Both the position numbers and the translations under genes were made by a program. Shown piece by piece: positions 1 through 8,142 of a DNA stretch of 64,000 nt (its first letter is position 1; every line of letters begins with the position of its first letter). Under the pieces are notes generated by a model. It was not told the origin of the DNA and did not search any database. It was given only the letters and a program-made list of their open reading frames with translations. The stretch comes from Glycomyces paridis (GTDB lineage Bacteria > Actinomycetota > Actinomycetes > Mycobacteriales > Micromonosporaceae), in contig NZ_STGX01000018.1 of the NCBI RefSeq assembly GCF_004912155.1, forward strand, positions 17,727 to 81,726, given 5' to 3'.

Positions 1-2
1 GC

Positions 3-1244
3 TTCGGCAACCTGGGCGGCGACATGCCGGACCCGAACGATCCGCGGGTGCAGCAGATGATGCAGCAGCTGCAGCAGATGATGGCGCAGTCGATGTCGAC
101 CGGTCCGGTCAACTGGCAGCTCGCCAAGCAGCTGGCCGAGTCCGAGCTGGAGGCCGAGAACGTCGTCGGCCCGGCCGATCAGGCGCAGGTCGCCGAGGCG
201 CTGCGCCTGGCCGACCTGTGGCTGGACTCGGCGGTGAACTGGCCCTCGGGCGTGACGGCCACCGACGCGTGGACGCGCAAGCAGTGGATCGACCGCACCG
301 AGAACTCCTGGAAGCAGCTCGCGGAGCCGCTGGCCGCCCAGATGGGCGAGGCCATGCAGACGCTGGTGCCCGAGGAGATGGCCGGGATGCTCGGCCCGAT
401 GGCCGACCTCATGAAGGGCGTCGGTTCGGCGCTGTTCGGGGCGCAGATGGGCCAGGCCCTCGCGAAGCTCGCCGGGGAGGTCCTCTCTTCGGCCGATGTC
501 GGTCTGCCCCTGGGCAAGACGGGTGTCGCGGCCCTGCTGCCGGCGAACATCGCCGCGTACGCCGAGGGCCTGGAGCTGCCGGTCGAGGAGGTGCGGCTGT
601 TCGTGGCGCTGCGCGAGGCGGCGGCGCACCGGCTGTTCACGCACGCGCCGTGGCTGCACGCGCACCTGCTGGGGGCGCTGGAGGCGTACGCGCGGGAGAT
701 CCGGATCGACGAGTCCGCGATCGAGGAGGCCATGTCGGACATCGATCCGAGCAACCCCGAGGCCGCGGCCACGCTCGACTTGAGCGAGGTGTTCAAGCCC
801 GAGGACACCGAGCAGCAGAAGGCGGCGCTGGCGCGGCTGGCGACGACGCTGGCGCTCATCGCCGGCTGGATCAACGTGGTGGTGGCCGAGGCCGTGGGCG
901 ATCGGCTGCCGACGATGGACCGGCTCATGGAGTCGGCGCGGCGCCGCCGTGCGACCGGGGGGCCGGCGGAGCGGACCTTCGAGGCCCTGGTGGGCCTCCA
1001 GTTGGACCAGGCGAAGGTGCGGGCGGCGACGCTGCTGTGGCACTCGCTCGCGGAGGCGCGGGGCATCGAGGGGCGCGAGGCGGTCTGGGCGCACCCGGAC
1101 CTCATGCCGAGCGCGGTCGACCTGGAGCACCCCGAAAGCTTCGCGACGGTCTCCGAGGCGCTCGAAGACCTCGACCTGTCGATGTTCGACCAGCTCGCGG
1201 TCAACGACCCGAAGGACGAGCCCGAGGACCCCGACGAGCGTTAG
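3..1244 (+). CDS. Zinc-dependent metalloprotease-like protein, DUF2342 family (5' end outside window)
   Basis: Putative hydrolase of the actinobacterial DUF2342/TIGR03624 family (Rv3195-like). Its substrate is unknown; members are annotated as zincin-like proteins. The reading frame is open from base 3, and the first in-frame ATG (base 24) falls inside the glycine- and glutamine-rich N-terminal stretch typical of the family, so the true start probably lies upstream of the window. After repeated Met/Gln residues comes a helical domain. The histidine-rich segment with AAHRLFTHAPWLHAHL (bases about 620-670) is the family's putative metal-binding part. The tail is acidic. The neighbours match those of Rv3195 in M. 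tuberculosis. Family membership is fairly sure; enzymatic activity is inferred. Confidence 0.82.
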   Translation, partial: FGNLGGDMPDPNDPRVQQMMQQLQQMMAQSMSTGPVNWQLAKQLAESELEAENVVGPADQAQVAEALRLADLWLDSAVNWPSGVTATDAWTRKQWIDRTENSWKQLAEPLAAQMGEAMQTLVPEEMAGMLGPMADLMKGVGSALFGAQMGQALAKLAGEVLSSADVGLPLGKTGVAALLPANIAAYAEGLELPVEEVRLFVALREAAAHRLFTHAPWLHAHLLGALEAYAREIRIDESAIEEAMSDIDPSNPEAAATLDLSEVFKPEDTEQQKAALARLATTLALIAGWINVVVAEAVGDRLPTMDRLMESARRRRATGGPAERTFEALVGLQLDQAKVRAATLLWHSLAEARGIEGREAVWAHPDLMPSAVDLEHPESFATVSEALEDLDLSMFDQLAVNDPKDEPEDPDER

Positions 1245-1331
1245 GACGCGGTCCCGCGGCGCGGTTCATGAGCGCGCGGTCGAAGGTTCAGCCGGGCGTC
1301 GCCGCCCGGCCCGATCGCTCGGTGCGGCGTC

Positions 1332-1862
1332 TCAGCGCCGTTCGCCGGCCTCGGCGTCGGCGATGCCTTCGAGGTAGCCGCGGGCGCGCTCGGCCTTTGA
1401 GTAGCGGCCGACCATCTCCCAGAACGGCCGCGAGTGGTCGTAGTGGACCAGGTGCGCGAGTTCGTGGAGCAGGACGTAGTCGATCACCCACGAGGGCATC
1501 ATCAGCAGGCGGCGCGAGATGCGGATCGTGCCGTCCGAGGGGGTGCACGAGCCCCAGCGGTGGTGCTGGTTGTCGACCCAGCGGACGCTCTTGGGGGTGG
1601 CGCACTCGGGGTGGTCGGGGTAGTGGCGGGTGGCGAGCCTGACGGCTCGGTCACGCAGGGCGGCGTCGGAGGCGCGGCCGTCTCTGGCCTCGCGCTGACG
1701 CAGCCTCGCGAGCATGTGGTCGATCCACTCGCGCTCCTCGGACTCCGAGAAGGCGTCGGGGATCATCACGACCACGCGGCCTCGTTCTTCGTAGGCCGCC
1801 ACGGTAGCCCGGCGTCTGGGGGAGCGCCGCACTTCTACGGGGGGATGCACTTTGCGCGCCAT
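1332..1862 (-). CDS. YgjP-like M48-type metallopeptidase (DUF45)
   Basis: Predicted zinc metallopeptidase of 176 residues. The HELAH motif at residues 133-137 supplies two zinc histidines and the catalytic glutamate, and His143 in the following YDHS is the likely third ligand. The WGSC motif (103-106) is typical of the YgjP/DUF45 family. There is no signal peptide or membrane segment, so it should be cytoplasmic. The substrate is unknown. The start is the ATG nearest a good -10 box 8 bp upstream, which suggests a leaderless mRNA. It is convergent with the DUF2342 gene. Confidence 0.85.
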   Translation of the reverse strand: MARKVHPPVEVRRSPRRRATVAAYEERGRVVVMIPDAFSESEEREWIDHMLARLRQREARDGRASDAALRDRAVRLATRHYPDHPECATPKSVRWVDNQHHRWGSCTPSDGTIRISRRLLMMPSWVIDYVLLHELAHLVHYDHSRPFWEMVGRYSKAERARGYLEGIADAEAGERR

Positions 1863-1870
1863 GAAGGCAC

Positions 1871-1899
1871 ACTAAACCGAAGGTGTGACAATCGCATAA
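1871..1899 (-). promoter_or_regulatory. Putative promoter of the YgjP-like gene
   Basis: On the minus strand TTATGC (1894-1899) and TTTAGT (1871-1876) are separated by 17 bp. The -10 box lies 8 bp before the ATG, so transcription would start at or next to the start codon. No Shine-Dalgarno sequence is present, consistent with leaderless translation. Confidence 0.45.
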
Positions 1900-2035
1900 C
1901 GCCGATGTCGCGAATGCGGCGTGAGTAGCCGTATGCCAAGAAAATCCCCCCGCCGATCTCCCGAATCGTGGGATCAAGCGAGGGGCGGGCTCAGCGGGCG
2001 TCGCCCGCGGGCCGGTGCCGACCGTGCGGCAGGGG

Positions 2036-2200
2036 TCACGAGGCCTTGCCGAGAATCCGGTTCATCTTGGTGCCGCAGGTCGGGCACGTCCCCTTCGCCA
2101 TCCGCCGACCCGAGTCGGAGACCACCACGTGGCCTTCGAAGTCGCGCTTCTCGCGGCACTTGACGCAGTAGCCGTTGTATGTCTCCGTAGCTTGAGCCAC
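2036..2200 (-). CDS. DUF5679 zinc-ribbon small protein
   Basis: A 54-residue protein starting at GTG, preceded by GGGGGA 5 nt upstream. Four cysteines in two pairs (CVKC near residue 12, CPTC near residue 39) form an obvious zinc ribbon, with a basic middle and C-terminus. This matches the small DUF5679 proteins conserved in actinobacteria, whose role is unknown; a nucleic-acid or ribosome contact is plausible for such a basic ribbon but is inference. Confidence 0.8.
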   Translation of the reverse strand: MAQATETYNGYCVKCREKRDFEGHVVVSDSGRRMAKGTCPTCGTKMNRILGKAS

Positions 2201-2492
2201 TGGATTCCCCCCGTTGTGTCCGGCATTGCTGCGACGGTCACGCTGTGCGACCGCCTCGCCTCAGAATGCCACAGATCCCACGCGTGTAAGCCTCGCCGCG
2301 CCACATCACCCGATCGGTGGGAGGAGCCTCGCCTGGGCGGGTGACCGCCAGGCGTGCGCCAGGCGTGGACGGCACCCCGGAACGAGGGTCTCCGGAGCCG
2401 GTCCTTAGAAGTAGAGGCGGAAGCGGGGTCAAAGGTGGAGTCGGGTGCGCTCGGGCTCCGCATTCGGGCTCCGCCGTGAGAGCATTGGGAAC

Positions 2493-3863
2493 GTGAGCGA
2501 CAGGCATGGACCAGCCCATTCGGGCGACGACCTCCCGCGCCGGGCGATCGTACGGGGTATGAAACTCGCTTCGCTCCCCTTGGGGCTGGCGGGCCGGGCG
2601 ACGGTGGGCCTCGGCAAGCGCGTGACCGGGATGGCGGACGAGATCCTCGGCGAGCAGGCGCAGCGGCGCACCGCCGAGCACGTCTTCAGCGTGCTAGGGC
2701 AGCTCAAGGGCGGTGCGATGAAGCTCGGCCAGGCGCTGTCGATCTTCGAGGCGGCCCTGCCCGAGCATCTGGCCGCGCCCTACCGGCAGGCCCTGACGAA
2801 GCTTCAGAACGCCGCTCCCCCGCTGCCGGTGGCGAGCGTCCACGGCGTCCTGGAGCGGCAGATGGGCGCCGACTGGCGCGAGCGGTTCGAGTCCTTCGAC
2901 GACGCGCCCGCCGCCGCCGCGAGCATCGGCCAGGTGCACCGGGCCGTGTGGAAGGACGGGCGGCCGGTCGCCGTCAAGATCCAGTACCCCGGCGCCGGCG
3001 ACGCCCTCCGCTCCGACCTGCGCCACCTCTCGCGCATCGCGCCCATGTTCAAGGTGCTGCAACCGAACTTCGACGTCAAGCGGATCACCGTGGAGCTGCG
3101 CGAGCGGCTGCTGGAGGAGCTCGACTACGAGCTGGAGGCCGCGACGCAGCGGCAGTTCGCCGATGCCTTCCGCGGCGACCCGCTCATCGTGGTCCCCGAG
3201 GTCGTCCACGCCTCCGGCGAAGTGCTCGTGACCGAGTGGATCGCCGGGCGCCCCCTGGCCGAGGTGATCACCGACGGCACCCAGGAGGAGCGCGACGCGG
3301 CCGGACTGCGTCTGGCGACCCTCCACTTCTCGGCGCCCCGGCGCGCCGGTCTGCTTCACGCCGACCCGCACCCGGGGAACTTCGCGATCGGCGAGGACGG
3401 GCGCCTCGTCGTCTACGACTTCGGCGCCGCCGCGCGGATGCCCGGCGGGATGCCGGTCCAGGTGGGGCGCCTGACGCGCCTGACGCTCGACGGGAAGGCC
3501 GACGAGGTCGTCGCGGGCCTGCGCAGCGAGGGCTTCGTGCCCCCGGGACTGAAGATCGACGCGAAGGCGATGCACGAACTGCTCGCGCCGATGCTGGAGC
3601 CGATCGCCGGCGAGGAGTTCCAGTTCTCGCGCGAATGGCTGCGCAAGGAGAGCACCCGCCTGACCGGGCAGGGCTCGGAGGCCGCGCGGCTGAACAAGCA
3701 GTTGAGCTTCCCGCCCGCGTACCTGCTCATCCACCGCGTGACGATGGGCTCGATCGGGGTGCTGTGCCAGCTCGGCGCGACCGCGCGCTGGCGGGAGATC
3801 CTGGAGGCCTGGCTGCCGGGCTTCGCCGACCCCGAGGGCACCGACCCGAACCGGGCCGCCTGA
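2493..3863 (+). CDS. ABC1/AarF (UbiB/COQ8) family atypical kinase
   Basis: A 456-residue member of the ABC1 atypical protein-kinase-like family. The family motif KxGQ is seen as KLGQ at residues 77-80, the invariant lysine in AVKIQYPG, the catalytic-loop motif HADPHPGN with Asp291, and the metal-binding DFG at Asp309. The family supports quinone or lipid metabolism in bacteria and mitochondria; the client here is unknown. An in-frame GTG lies 48 bp further upstream, but GTG 2493 was chosen because the product then begins, like relatives, shortly before the LPRRAIVRGMKLASLPLG segment. It is syntenic with Rv3197, next to whiB7, so a role in intrinsic antibiotic tolerance is possible. Confidence 0.88.
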   Translation: MSDRHGPAHSGDDLPRRAIVRGMKLASLPLGLAGRATVGLGKRVTGMADEILGEQAQRRTAEHVFSVLGQLKGGAMKLGQALSIFEAALPEHLAAPYRQALTKLQNAAPPLPVASVHGVLERQMGADWRERFESFDDAPAAAASIGQVHRAVWKDGRPVAVKIQYPGAGDALRSDLRHLSRIAPMFKVLQPNFDVKRITVELRERLLEELDYELEAATQRQFADAFRGDPLIVVPEVVHASGEVLVTEWIAGRPLAEVITDGTQEERDAAGLRLATLHFSAPRRAGLLHADPHPGNFAIGEDGRLVVYDFGAAARMPGGMPVQVGRLTRLTLDGKADEVVAGLRSEGFVPPGLKIDAKAMHELLAPMLEPIAGEEFQFSREWLRKESTRLTGQGSEAARLNKQLSFPPAYLLIHRVTMGSIGVLCQLGATARWREILEAWLPGFADPEGTDPNRAA

Positions 3864-3882
3864 CCGGCCCCGGACACAACAG

Positions 3883-3916
3883 AAGGGGCTCTTCCCCTCT
3901 CAGGGAAGAACCCCTT
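3883..3916. terminator. Bidirectional hairpin terminator between convergent genes
   Basis: AAGGGG-CTCTTCCC and GGGAAGA-A-CCCCTT form a long stem around a six-base loop, midway between the stop of the ABC1 kinase gene and the end of the whiB7 transcript. T tracts are weak on both sides. Placement between convergent genes supports terminator function in both directions. Confidence 0.65.
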
Positions 3917-3939
3917 CAGCCAACGCGGTTAGCGCGTCG

Positions 3940-4161
3940 TCAAAGTCGGCCCCGTCGGCGGTGGCGGCCGAGGTGGCGGGTCGGCCGGGTGTAACCGGCG
4001 TCCTTCCACAGGCTCCACATGCGCAGACGTCCTATCGTGCCGAAGGCCGCGGGCCTGGTCGGCAGCGGTCGGGCCGCTTCGATCTCCTCGTCGAGGAGGA
4101 GTTCGAGTTCGTTCGCGCCGACATCGCGCTTGAGATGGCGGCTCAGGTGATCGACGGTCAT
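3940..4161 (-). CDS. Small protein translationally coupled to whiB7
   Basis: A 73-residue open frame whose ATG overlaps the whiB7 stop codon (ATGA). It begins MTVDHLSRHLKRDVGANELE and ends in a very basic tail (TRHLGRHRRRGRL). The first half is acidic and leucine-rich, with an ELELLLDEEIEAA helix. No family is recognised and there is no membrane segment. The overlap and absence of a gap before the terminator make it the second cistron of the whiB7 transcript, so it should be induced with whiB7. Codon use has the same high third-position GC as whiB7, favouring a real gene. Confidence 0.6.
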   Translation of the reverse strand: MTVDHLSRHLKRDVGANELELLLDEEIEAARPLPTRPAAFGTIGRLRMWSLWKDAGYTRPTRHLGRHRRRGRL

Positions 4162-4517
4162 GACACCGCCACCCCCGCGAGGGCCAGTTCCCGGGTCCGC
4201 TCGGCGAGCTCCGCCTGGGCGGCCTGCTCGATGAGCGCGGCGTCCTTGCGGGGCCGGCCGCGGGGCCGCTTGCGGGCCACGACGTTCCCCTTCTCGAAGA
4301 TCTCGCCGCCCCACACGCCCCAGGGCTCGTGGCGGTCCAGGGCGCCGGTCAGGCACTCCAGCCGGACGGGGCAGTCGCCGCACAGGGACTTGGCGAACTC
4401 CAGTTCGGTGGGCTGCTCCGAGAACCACAGGTCGGCGTCGTACTCGCGGCAGGCCAGGTCGCCGCCGGTGGAGCGGGCCTGGTCGCGCAGCTCAGGTCCG
4501 ATAAGGGTGTCGGTCAT
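4158..4517 (-). CDS. whiB7: WhiB7 transcriptional regulator (iron-sulfur, AT-hook)
   Basis: WhiB-family iron-sulfur regulator of 119 residues. Cys23, Cys46, Cys49 and Cys55 hold the [4Fe-4S] cluster; GVWGG (67-71) is the family turn that contacts the sigma factor. The C-terminal AT-hook RPRGRPRK (84-91) is diagnostic of WhiB7 rather than other Wbl proteins. WhiB7 binds the principal sigma factor and activates ribosome-targeting antibiotic-resistance genes and its own promoter. ATG 4517 follows an AGAGAGGAG ribosome site. A long leader with its own open frame and an intrinsic terminator lies upstream. Position next to uvrD2, mycoredoxin and the ABC1 kinase matches mycobacteria. Confidence 0.95.
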   Translation of the reverse strand: MTDTLIGPELRDQARSTGGDLACREYDADLWFSEQPTELEFAKSLCGDCPVRLECLTGALDRHEPWGVWGGEIFEKGNVVARKRPRGRPRKDAALIEQAAQAELAERTRELALAGVAVS

Positions 4518-4617
4518 GCGCTCGGTCTCCTCTCTCTTCTCGATGTCGGTGTTGCAGTGCGGTCGCATCAGTGCTGTCTGAGGACTCAATTGCTTCGCAA
4601 TCTGTCTCGTCTGTCGT

Positions 4618-5028
4618 CTACTGGTGGGCCGCGACCTGGTGTTCAACCAAACAAAAAGGCCGCGATCCCTGGTGCGGGATTCGCGGCCTCGAGAGTTCCG
4701 AGTCGGGCTTCGTCTGTAAGCCCAACCGGTGGTGATCTCGAGGCGGTCTCCCGCGGGTGACGCCGTGACGCTTCTTAGAGCCGGAAACCGGCTGCCAACC
4801 GAGGCCGGCGACTGCCGTGCCACGTCCACGAAGGGTCAGGGCGCCCATATCGGTGGTGTTGTCAATCGAATTGACGGTGCTCGGAGCCGTGGTGCTGAGG
4901 ACGGCAACGGGCAGAGTGGTGCCACGGAACTGGGCGAAGACGGGCGCGATGTTCCGATAAACGGCAACGGCCGACTCATACGCGTTCGCGCCGAGTTCGG
5001 TCAGCTTGGGCTCATTGAGCAGCAACAT
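4618..5028 (-). CDS. whiB7 leader open reading frame (uORF)
   Basis: A 136-codon frame in the whiB7 5' leader. It starts at an ATG 7 nt after a very strong ribosome site (AAAGGAGGGG) and begins MLLLNEPKLTELGANAYESA. About the first 75 codons have coding-like third-position GC; the later part is less protein-like. The frame runs straight through the leader's intrinsic terminator and stops 100 nt before the whiB7 ATG. Known whiB7/wblC leaders carry a translated uORF whose ribosome occupancy decides termination; those described are usually shorter. The peptide may have no function beyond being translated. No family is recognised. Confidence 0.65.
   Translation of the reverse strand: MLLLNEPKLTELGANAYESAVAVYRNIAPVFAQFRGTTLPVAVLSTTAPSTVNSIDNTTDMGALTLRGRGTAVAGLGWQPVSGSKKRHGVTRGRPPRDHHRLGLQTKPDSELSRPRIPHQGSRPFCLVEHQVAAHQ
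4653..4688 (-). terminator. Attenuator (intrinsic terminator) in the whiB7 leader
   Basis: On the minus strand GGCCGCGAATCCC, a six-base loop, then GGGATCGCGGCC form a stem of 12 pairs with one bulged base, followed directly by TTTTTGTTTGG. It lies about 135 nt upstream of the whiB7 ATG and inside the leader ORF. This is the arrangement of ribosome-controlled attenuation known for whiB7 in mycobacteria and streptomycetes. Confidence 0.85.
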
Positions 5029-5120
5029 CGTCTACCCCTCCTTTCCGGGTTCCATGGTTGACATCGGTCTTCATCTCCTACATGCCGGGGGCGAGGCGCA
5101 CACCTCTCCCGGCTTGAGCA

Positions 5121-5159
5121 ACGCTACGCCCGTCGTCCTCGGGAGCGCAACGTATTTTT
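5121..5159 (-). promoter_or_regulatory. whiB7 promoter with WhiB7-type AT-rich element
   Basis: On the minus strand TTGCGC (5145-5150) and TAGCGT (5121-5126) are 18 bp apart. An AAAAAT tract (5154-5159) lies exactly 3 bp before the -35, which is the spacing known for WhiB7-dependent promoters, where the AT-hook contacts the AT-rich element. Transcription would start near 5114, giving a leader of about 600 nt before whiB7. Confidence 0.65.
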
Positions 5160-5200
5160 CCGGGGTTTCGAAAGAAAGTTTTTGCGGTCCCTTCGAGAAG

Positions 5201-7348
5201 TCACGAGTCCTCCGTCGACAGGGCCACGGCGTCCTCCACCGCACCCCCGTTGACCAGGTGAAGCACCGCCGGACCGTACTTGTCGAGCTTCGACTTCCCG
5301 ATGCCGTGGAGGGCCGCCAGTTCGCTGTCGGATGCCGGACAGCGCTCGGCGATGGCGATCAAGGTCACATCCGTGAAGACGGTGAAGGCGGGCTTCCCGT
5401 CGGCCTTGGCCACGGTGACCCGCCACTCGCGCAGCCGCTCGAACAGCGCTTCATCCATAGTGGCCGGACAGTCGGAGCAATGGCCCAGCTTGCGGTCCCG
5501 CGCGTCCGTCAGCGGCTTGCCGCAACCGGAGCAGTCGAGGACCTTCGCCTTCTTCGGCCCGCGCTGCTTCGACGCGGCGGCGCTCGGCTCGGGCGTCCGC
5601 GGGAAACCGCCCAGGCCCAGCGGCGCGAGGAAACGGCACAGGCGCCGCTCGCGACCGCCCGAATTGCGCGCGAGCCCGTAGGAGAGCTGAAGTCGCTCGC
5701 GGGCGCGCGTGATGCCCACGTACAAGAGGCGCCGCTCCTCTTCGAGCGCCGTCTCCGTGCGGGCGAACGTGGTCGGCAGCGTGCCGTCGGCCAGGCCGAC
5801 CAGGAACACCGCGTCCCATTCGAGGCCCTTCGCCGCGTGCAGGCTCGCGAGCGTCACGCCCTCCACGGCCGGGGCGTGCTGCTCGGAGGCCCGCCGGGAG
5901 AGCTCGGCGCAGAACGCGTCGAGGTCCGGCTCCGGGCCCTCCTCGTCCGGGTTCGCGCGGTGGTGCTCCAGGAACTGCTCGGCGAGGTTCGCCAGCGCCG
6001 TGACGGCCTCGTAGGCCTCGCGCTGCGCTCCGCCCGCCGGCGCGGCGTCGGGGCGCCAGCCGACCGCTTCGAGCGCGGTCGGGACGGCCTCGGCGAGCGG
6101 CATGGCGCCGATCTCGGTCTTGGCGGCCGAGCGGAGGGCGACCACGGCCTGGCGGACCTCGGCGCGCTCGAAGAAGCGGGCGGCGCCGGTGACGACGGTG
6201 GGGACCCCGTAGGAGGCGAGCGCCTCCTCGTAGGCCTGGGACTGGGCGTTGGTGCGGTAGAGGACGGCGATCTCGGAGGCGCTGGCGCCGTCGGCGATGA
6301 GCTGGGAGCAGCGCCGGGCGATCATGTCGGCCTCTTCGGCCTCGTCGGCGAAGACCTCGGCGGTGACGGCCGGGCCGTCCGGGCGCTGGCCGACCAGTTC
6401 GAGGCGCATCTTGGCCTCTCGCCCTTTGGATTCGCCGATGATCTGGTTGGCGAGGCCCACGACCTGGGGGGTGGAGCGGTAGTCGCGGACGAGGCGCACG
6501 AGCGCGGCGCCCTGGTGGCGGCGGGTGAAGTCGAGGAGGTTCCTGGAGGTCGCGCCGGTGAAGGAGTAGATGGTCTGGCTGGCGTCGCCGACGACGGTGA
6601 TGTCGTCCCTGTCGCCGAGCCAGGCGTCGAGGAGGCGCTGCTGGAGGGGGGTGACGTCCTGGTACTCGTCGACCACGAAGAAGCGGTACTGGCTGCGGAT
6701 CTGGTCGGCGGCGGCCTCGACGTCGCCGATGAGATCGGCGGTGTAGGCGAGGACGTCGGCGAAGTCCATGACGCCGGCGCGGCGCTTGGCCTCGATGTAG
6801 GCGGCGTAGACCTTGGCGACGTCCTCGGGGGCGGCGGGGGCGTCGCGGCCTAGGGCGGCGATGGTGCCGACGTAGTCGTCGGGGCCGATGAGCGAGGAGG
6901 CGGCCCATTCGATCTCGGTGGTGAGGTCGTAGTTCTTGGCGCGGGAGGTCTGGAGTCCGGCTCGGGCCGCGGCGATGGCGGTGAACTTGAGCGTGGAGTC
7001 GACGAGTTCGGGCAGCTGGCCGCCGAAGCGGCGGGTGCCGAAGTAGCGGAGCTGGCGCAGCGCGGCGGAGTGGAAGGTGCGGGCGTTGACGCCGGCGACG
7101 CCGAGGCCGCGGAGGCGGTCGCGCATCTCGCCGGCGGCGCGGGCGGTGAAGGTGACGGCGGTGACATGCTGGCCGCGCATGTCGCCGCGCAGGACCCGCC
7201 AGGCGATGCGGTGGGTGACGGCGCGGGTCTTGCCGGTCCCGGCGCCGGCGAGCACGCAGACCGGTCCCGGTTCGGCGGTCACCGCCTCGCGCTGTTCAGG
7301 GTCGAGTCCGGAGAGGAGTCGTTCGATGGCCCGGTCGCGTGCGGTCAT
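5201..7348 (-). CDS. uvrD2: UvrD2-type ATP-dependent DNA helicase
   Basis: SF1A 3'-5' DNA helicase of 715 residues. The Walker A GAGTGKT ends at Lys40-Thr41, with VDEYQD for Walker B, GDASQTIYSF, and the C-terminal VTLASLHAAKGLEWD and LLYVGITRARE motifs. A four-cysteine cluster (Cys606, Cys609, Cys624, Cys627) separates the motor from a C-terminal HRDC domain (about 629-702); both are hallmarks of actinobacterial UvrD2, which acts in DNA repair. ATG 7348 was preferred over an upstream ATG because family members start close to the RLLSGLDPEQREAV motif. It is divergent from mycoredoxin and upstream of whiB7, as in mycobacteria. Confidence 0.93.
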   Translation of the reverse strand: MTARDRAIERLLSGLDPEQREAVTAEPGPVCVLAGAGTGKTRAVTHRIAWRVLRGDMRGQHVTAVTFTARAAGEMRDRLRGLGVAGVNARTFHSAALRQLRYFGTRRFGGQLPELVDSTLKFTAIAAARAGLQTSRAKNYDLTTEIEWAASSLIGPDDYVGTIAALGRDAPAAPEDVAKVYAAYIEAKRRAGVMDFADVLAYTADLIGDVEAAADQIRSQYRFFVVDEYQDVTPLQQRLLDAWLGDRDDITVVGDASQTIYSFTGATSRNLLDFTRRHQGAALVRLVRDYRSTPQVVGLANQIIGESKGREAKMRLELVGQRPDGPAVTAEVFADEAEEADMIARRCSQLIADGASASEIAVLYRTNAQSQAYEEALASYGVPTVVTGAARFFERAEVRQAVVALRSAAKTEIGAMPLAEAVPTALEAVGWRPDAAPAGGAQREAYEAVTALANLAEQFLEHHRANPDEEGPEPDLDAFCAELSRRASEQHAPAVEGVTLASLHAAKGLEWDAVFLVGLADGTLPTTFARTETALEEERRLLYVGITRARERLQLSYGLARNSGGRERRLCRFLAPLGLGGFPRTPEPSAAASKQRGPKKAKVLDCSGCGKPLTDARDRKLGHCSDCPATMDEALFERLREWRVTVAKADGKPAFTVFTDVTLIAIAERCPASDSELAALHGIGKSKLDKYGPAVLHLVNGGAVEDAVALSTEDS

Positions 7349-7630
7349 CCCGCCAGTCTCCCAGAGGGCCCCGACAGGAATCGGCGGGCCGTTCACCCGA
7401 TCGTGTCGGACATGACGGTCGCCACCGAACCGCCGTGTCGCCACCGGCCGCGGCCCGTCGCGGAGCGGTGTGCAGGCCGACCGTCCCTATCCCCCACCCA
7501 CCCAGAGGGGAAGTATGCGGCCAGCTTCGCGCGCGGGTCCGACAGAAACCGCCCCCGGCAGGGTGCCGTTCGCTCTCGGCGGAATGCCCCCGGGCGGTAC
7601 CGCGTTAAGGTCGATGGAGAAGGAGGTCCG

Positions 7631-7864
7631 ATGATCACCATGTACAGCACCACCTGGTGCGGCTACTGCAAGCGTCTCAAGATGGCGCTCGACCGCGAAG
7701 GTGTCCTCTACAAAGAGGTCAACATCGAGGACGACCCGGCTTCGGCCGAGTGGGTCATGGGGGTCAACGGGGGGAACCAGACCGTCCCGACGGTCCGGTT
7801 CGAGGACGGTTCCGCCCTCACGAATCCCTCTCTCGCGCAGGTGAAGGCGAAACTCTCCGCTTGA
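7631..7864 (+). CDS. mrx1: Mycoredoxin (glutaredoxin-like)
   Basis: A 77-residue thioredoxin-fold protein with active site CGYC (residues 10-13) and the TVPTV cis-proline motif at 51-55. Mycoredoxin-1 reduces mycothiol mixed disulfides on proteins and acts with mycothiol and mycothione reductase in the cytoplasm. ATG 7631 follows GAAGGAGG at ideal spacing. It is divergent from uvrD2, as Rv3198A is in M. tuberculosis. Confidence 0.92.
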   Translation: MITMYSTTWCGYCKRLKMALDREGVLYKEVNIEDDPASAEWVMGVNGGNQTVPTVRFEDGSALTNPSLAQVKAKLSA

Positions 7865-7922
7865 CCTGTGCCATATACCGAGACTATGGTCACGTTTAGG
7901 ACACAAAGCCGGTACGATGCCC

Positions 7923-8010
7923 TATAGTTGACTCGTCAAGCTTGCTTAGCGACTTCGAGGGGTGGTCGCTAAGCATTCAGGCCCGGGATGGATCCGTCCC
8001 GGGCCTTTTC
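7923..8010 (+). ncRNA. Possible small RNA: two perfect hairpins after a -10 box
   Basis: TATAGT (7923-7928) could be a -10 box, although no good -35 is seen. A transcript from about 7935 would carry a perfect 10-bp hairpin (7944-7953 with 7965-7974, loop TTCGAGGGGTG), then a perfect 10-bp terminator hairpin (7979-7988 with 7997-8006) followed by TTTCTTC. No open frame fits. It could instead be a read-through 3' tail of the mycoredoxin mRNA. The 8011-8142 stretch beyond it shows no gene. Confidence 0.45.
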
Positions 8011-8142
8011 TTCACCCTCGAAACGGGGTACGGTTCGCCCCGCCCCTCAATCGATCCCGCGCGTCGGTCTCGGCCCAGACCCCAGGTCACGGGCCGTTTC
8101 GCTGCTCGGCGCGCCCACCGACGATCGACTTGTGGAGCCCTC

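Noticed and set aside
7923..8010. 6C RNA family member
   Set aside because: The loops lack the six-cytosine runs that define that family.
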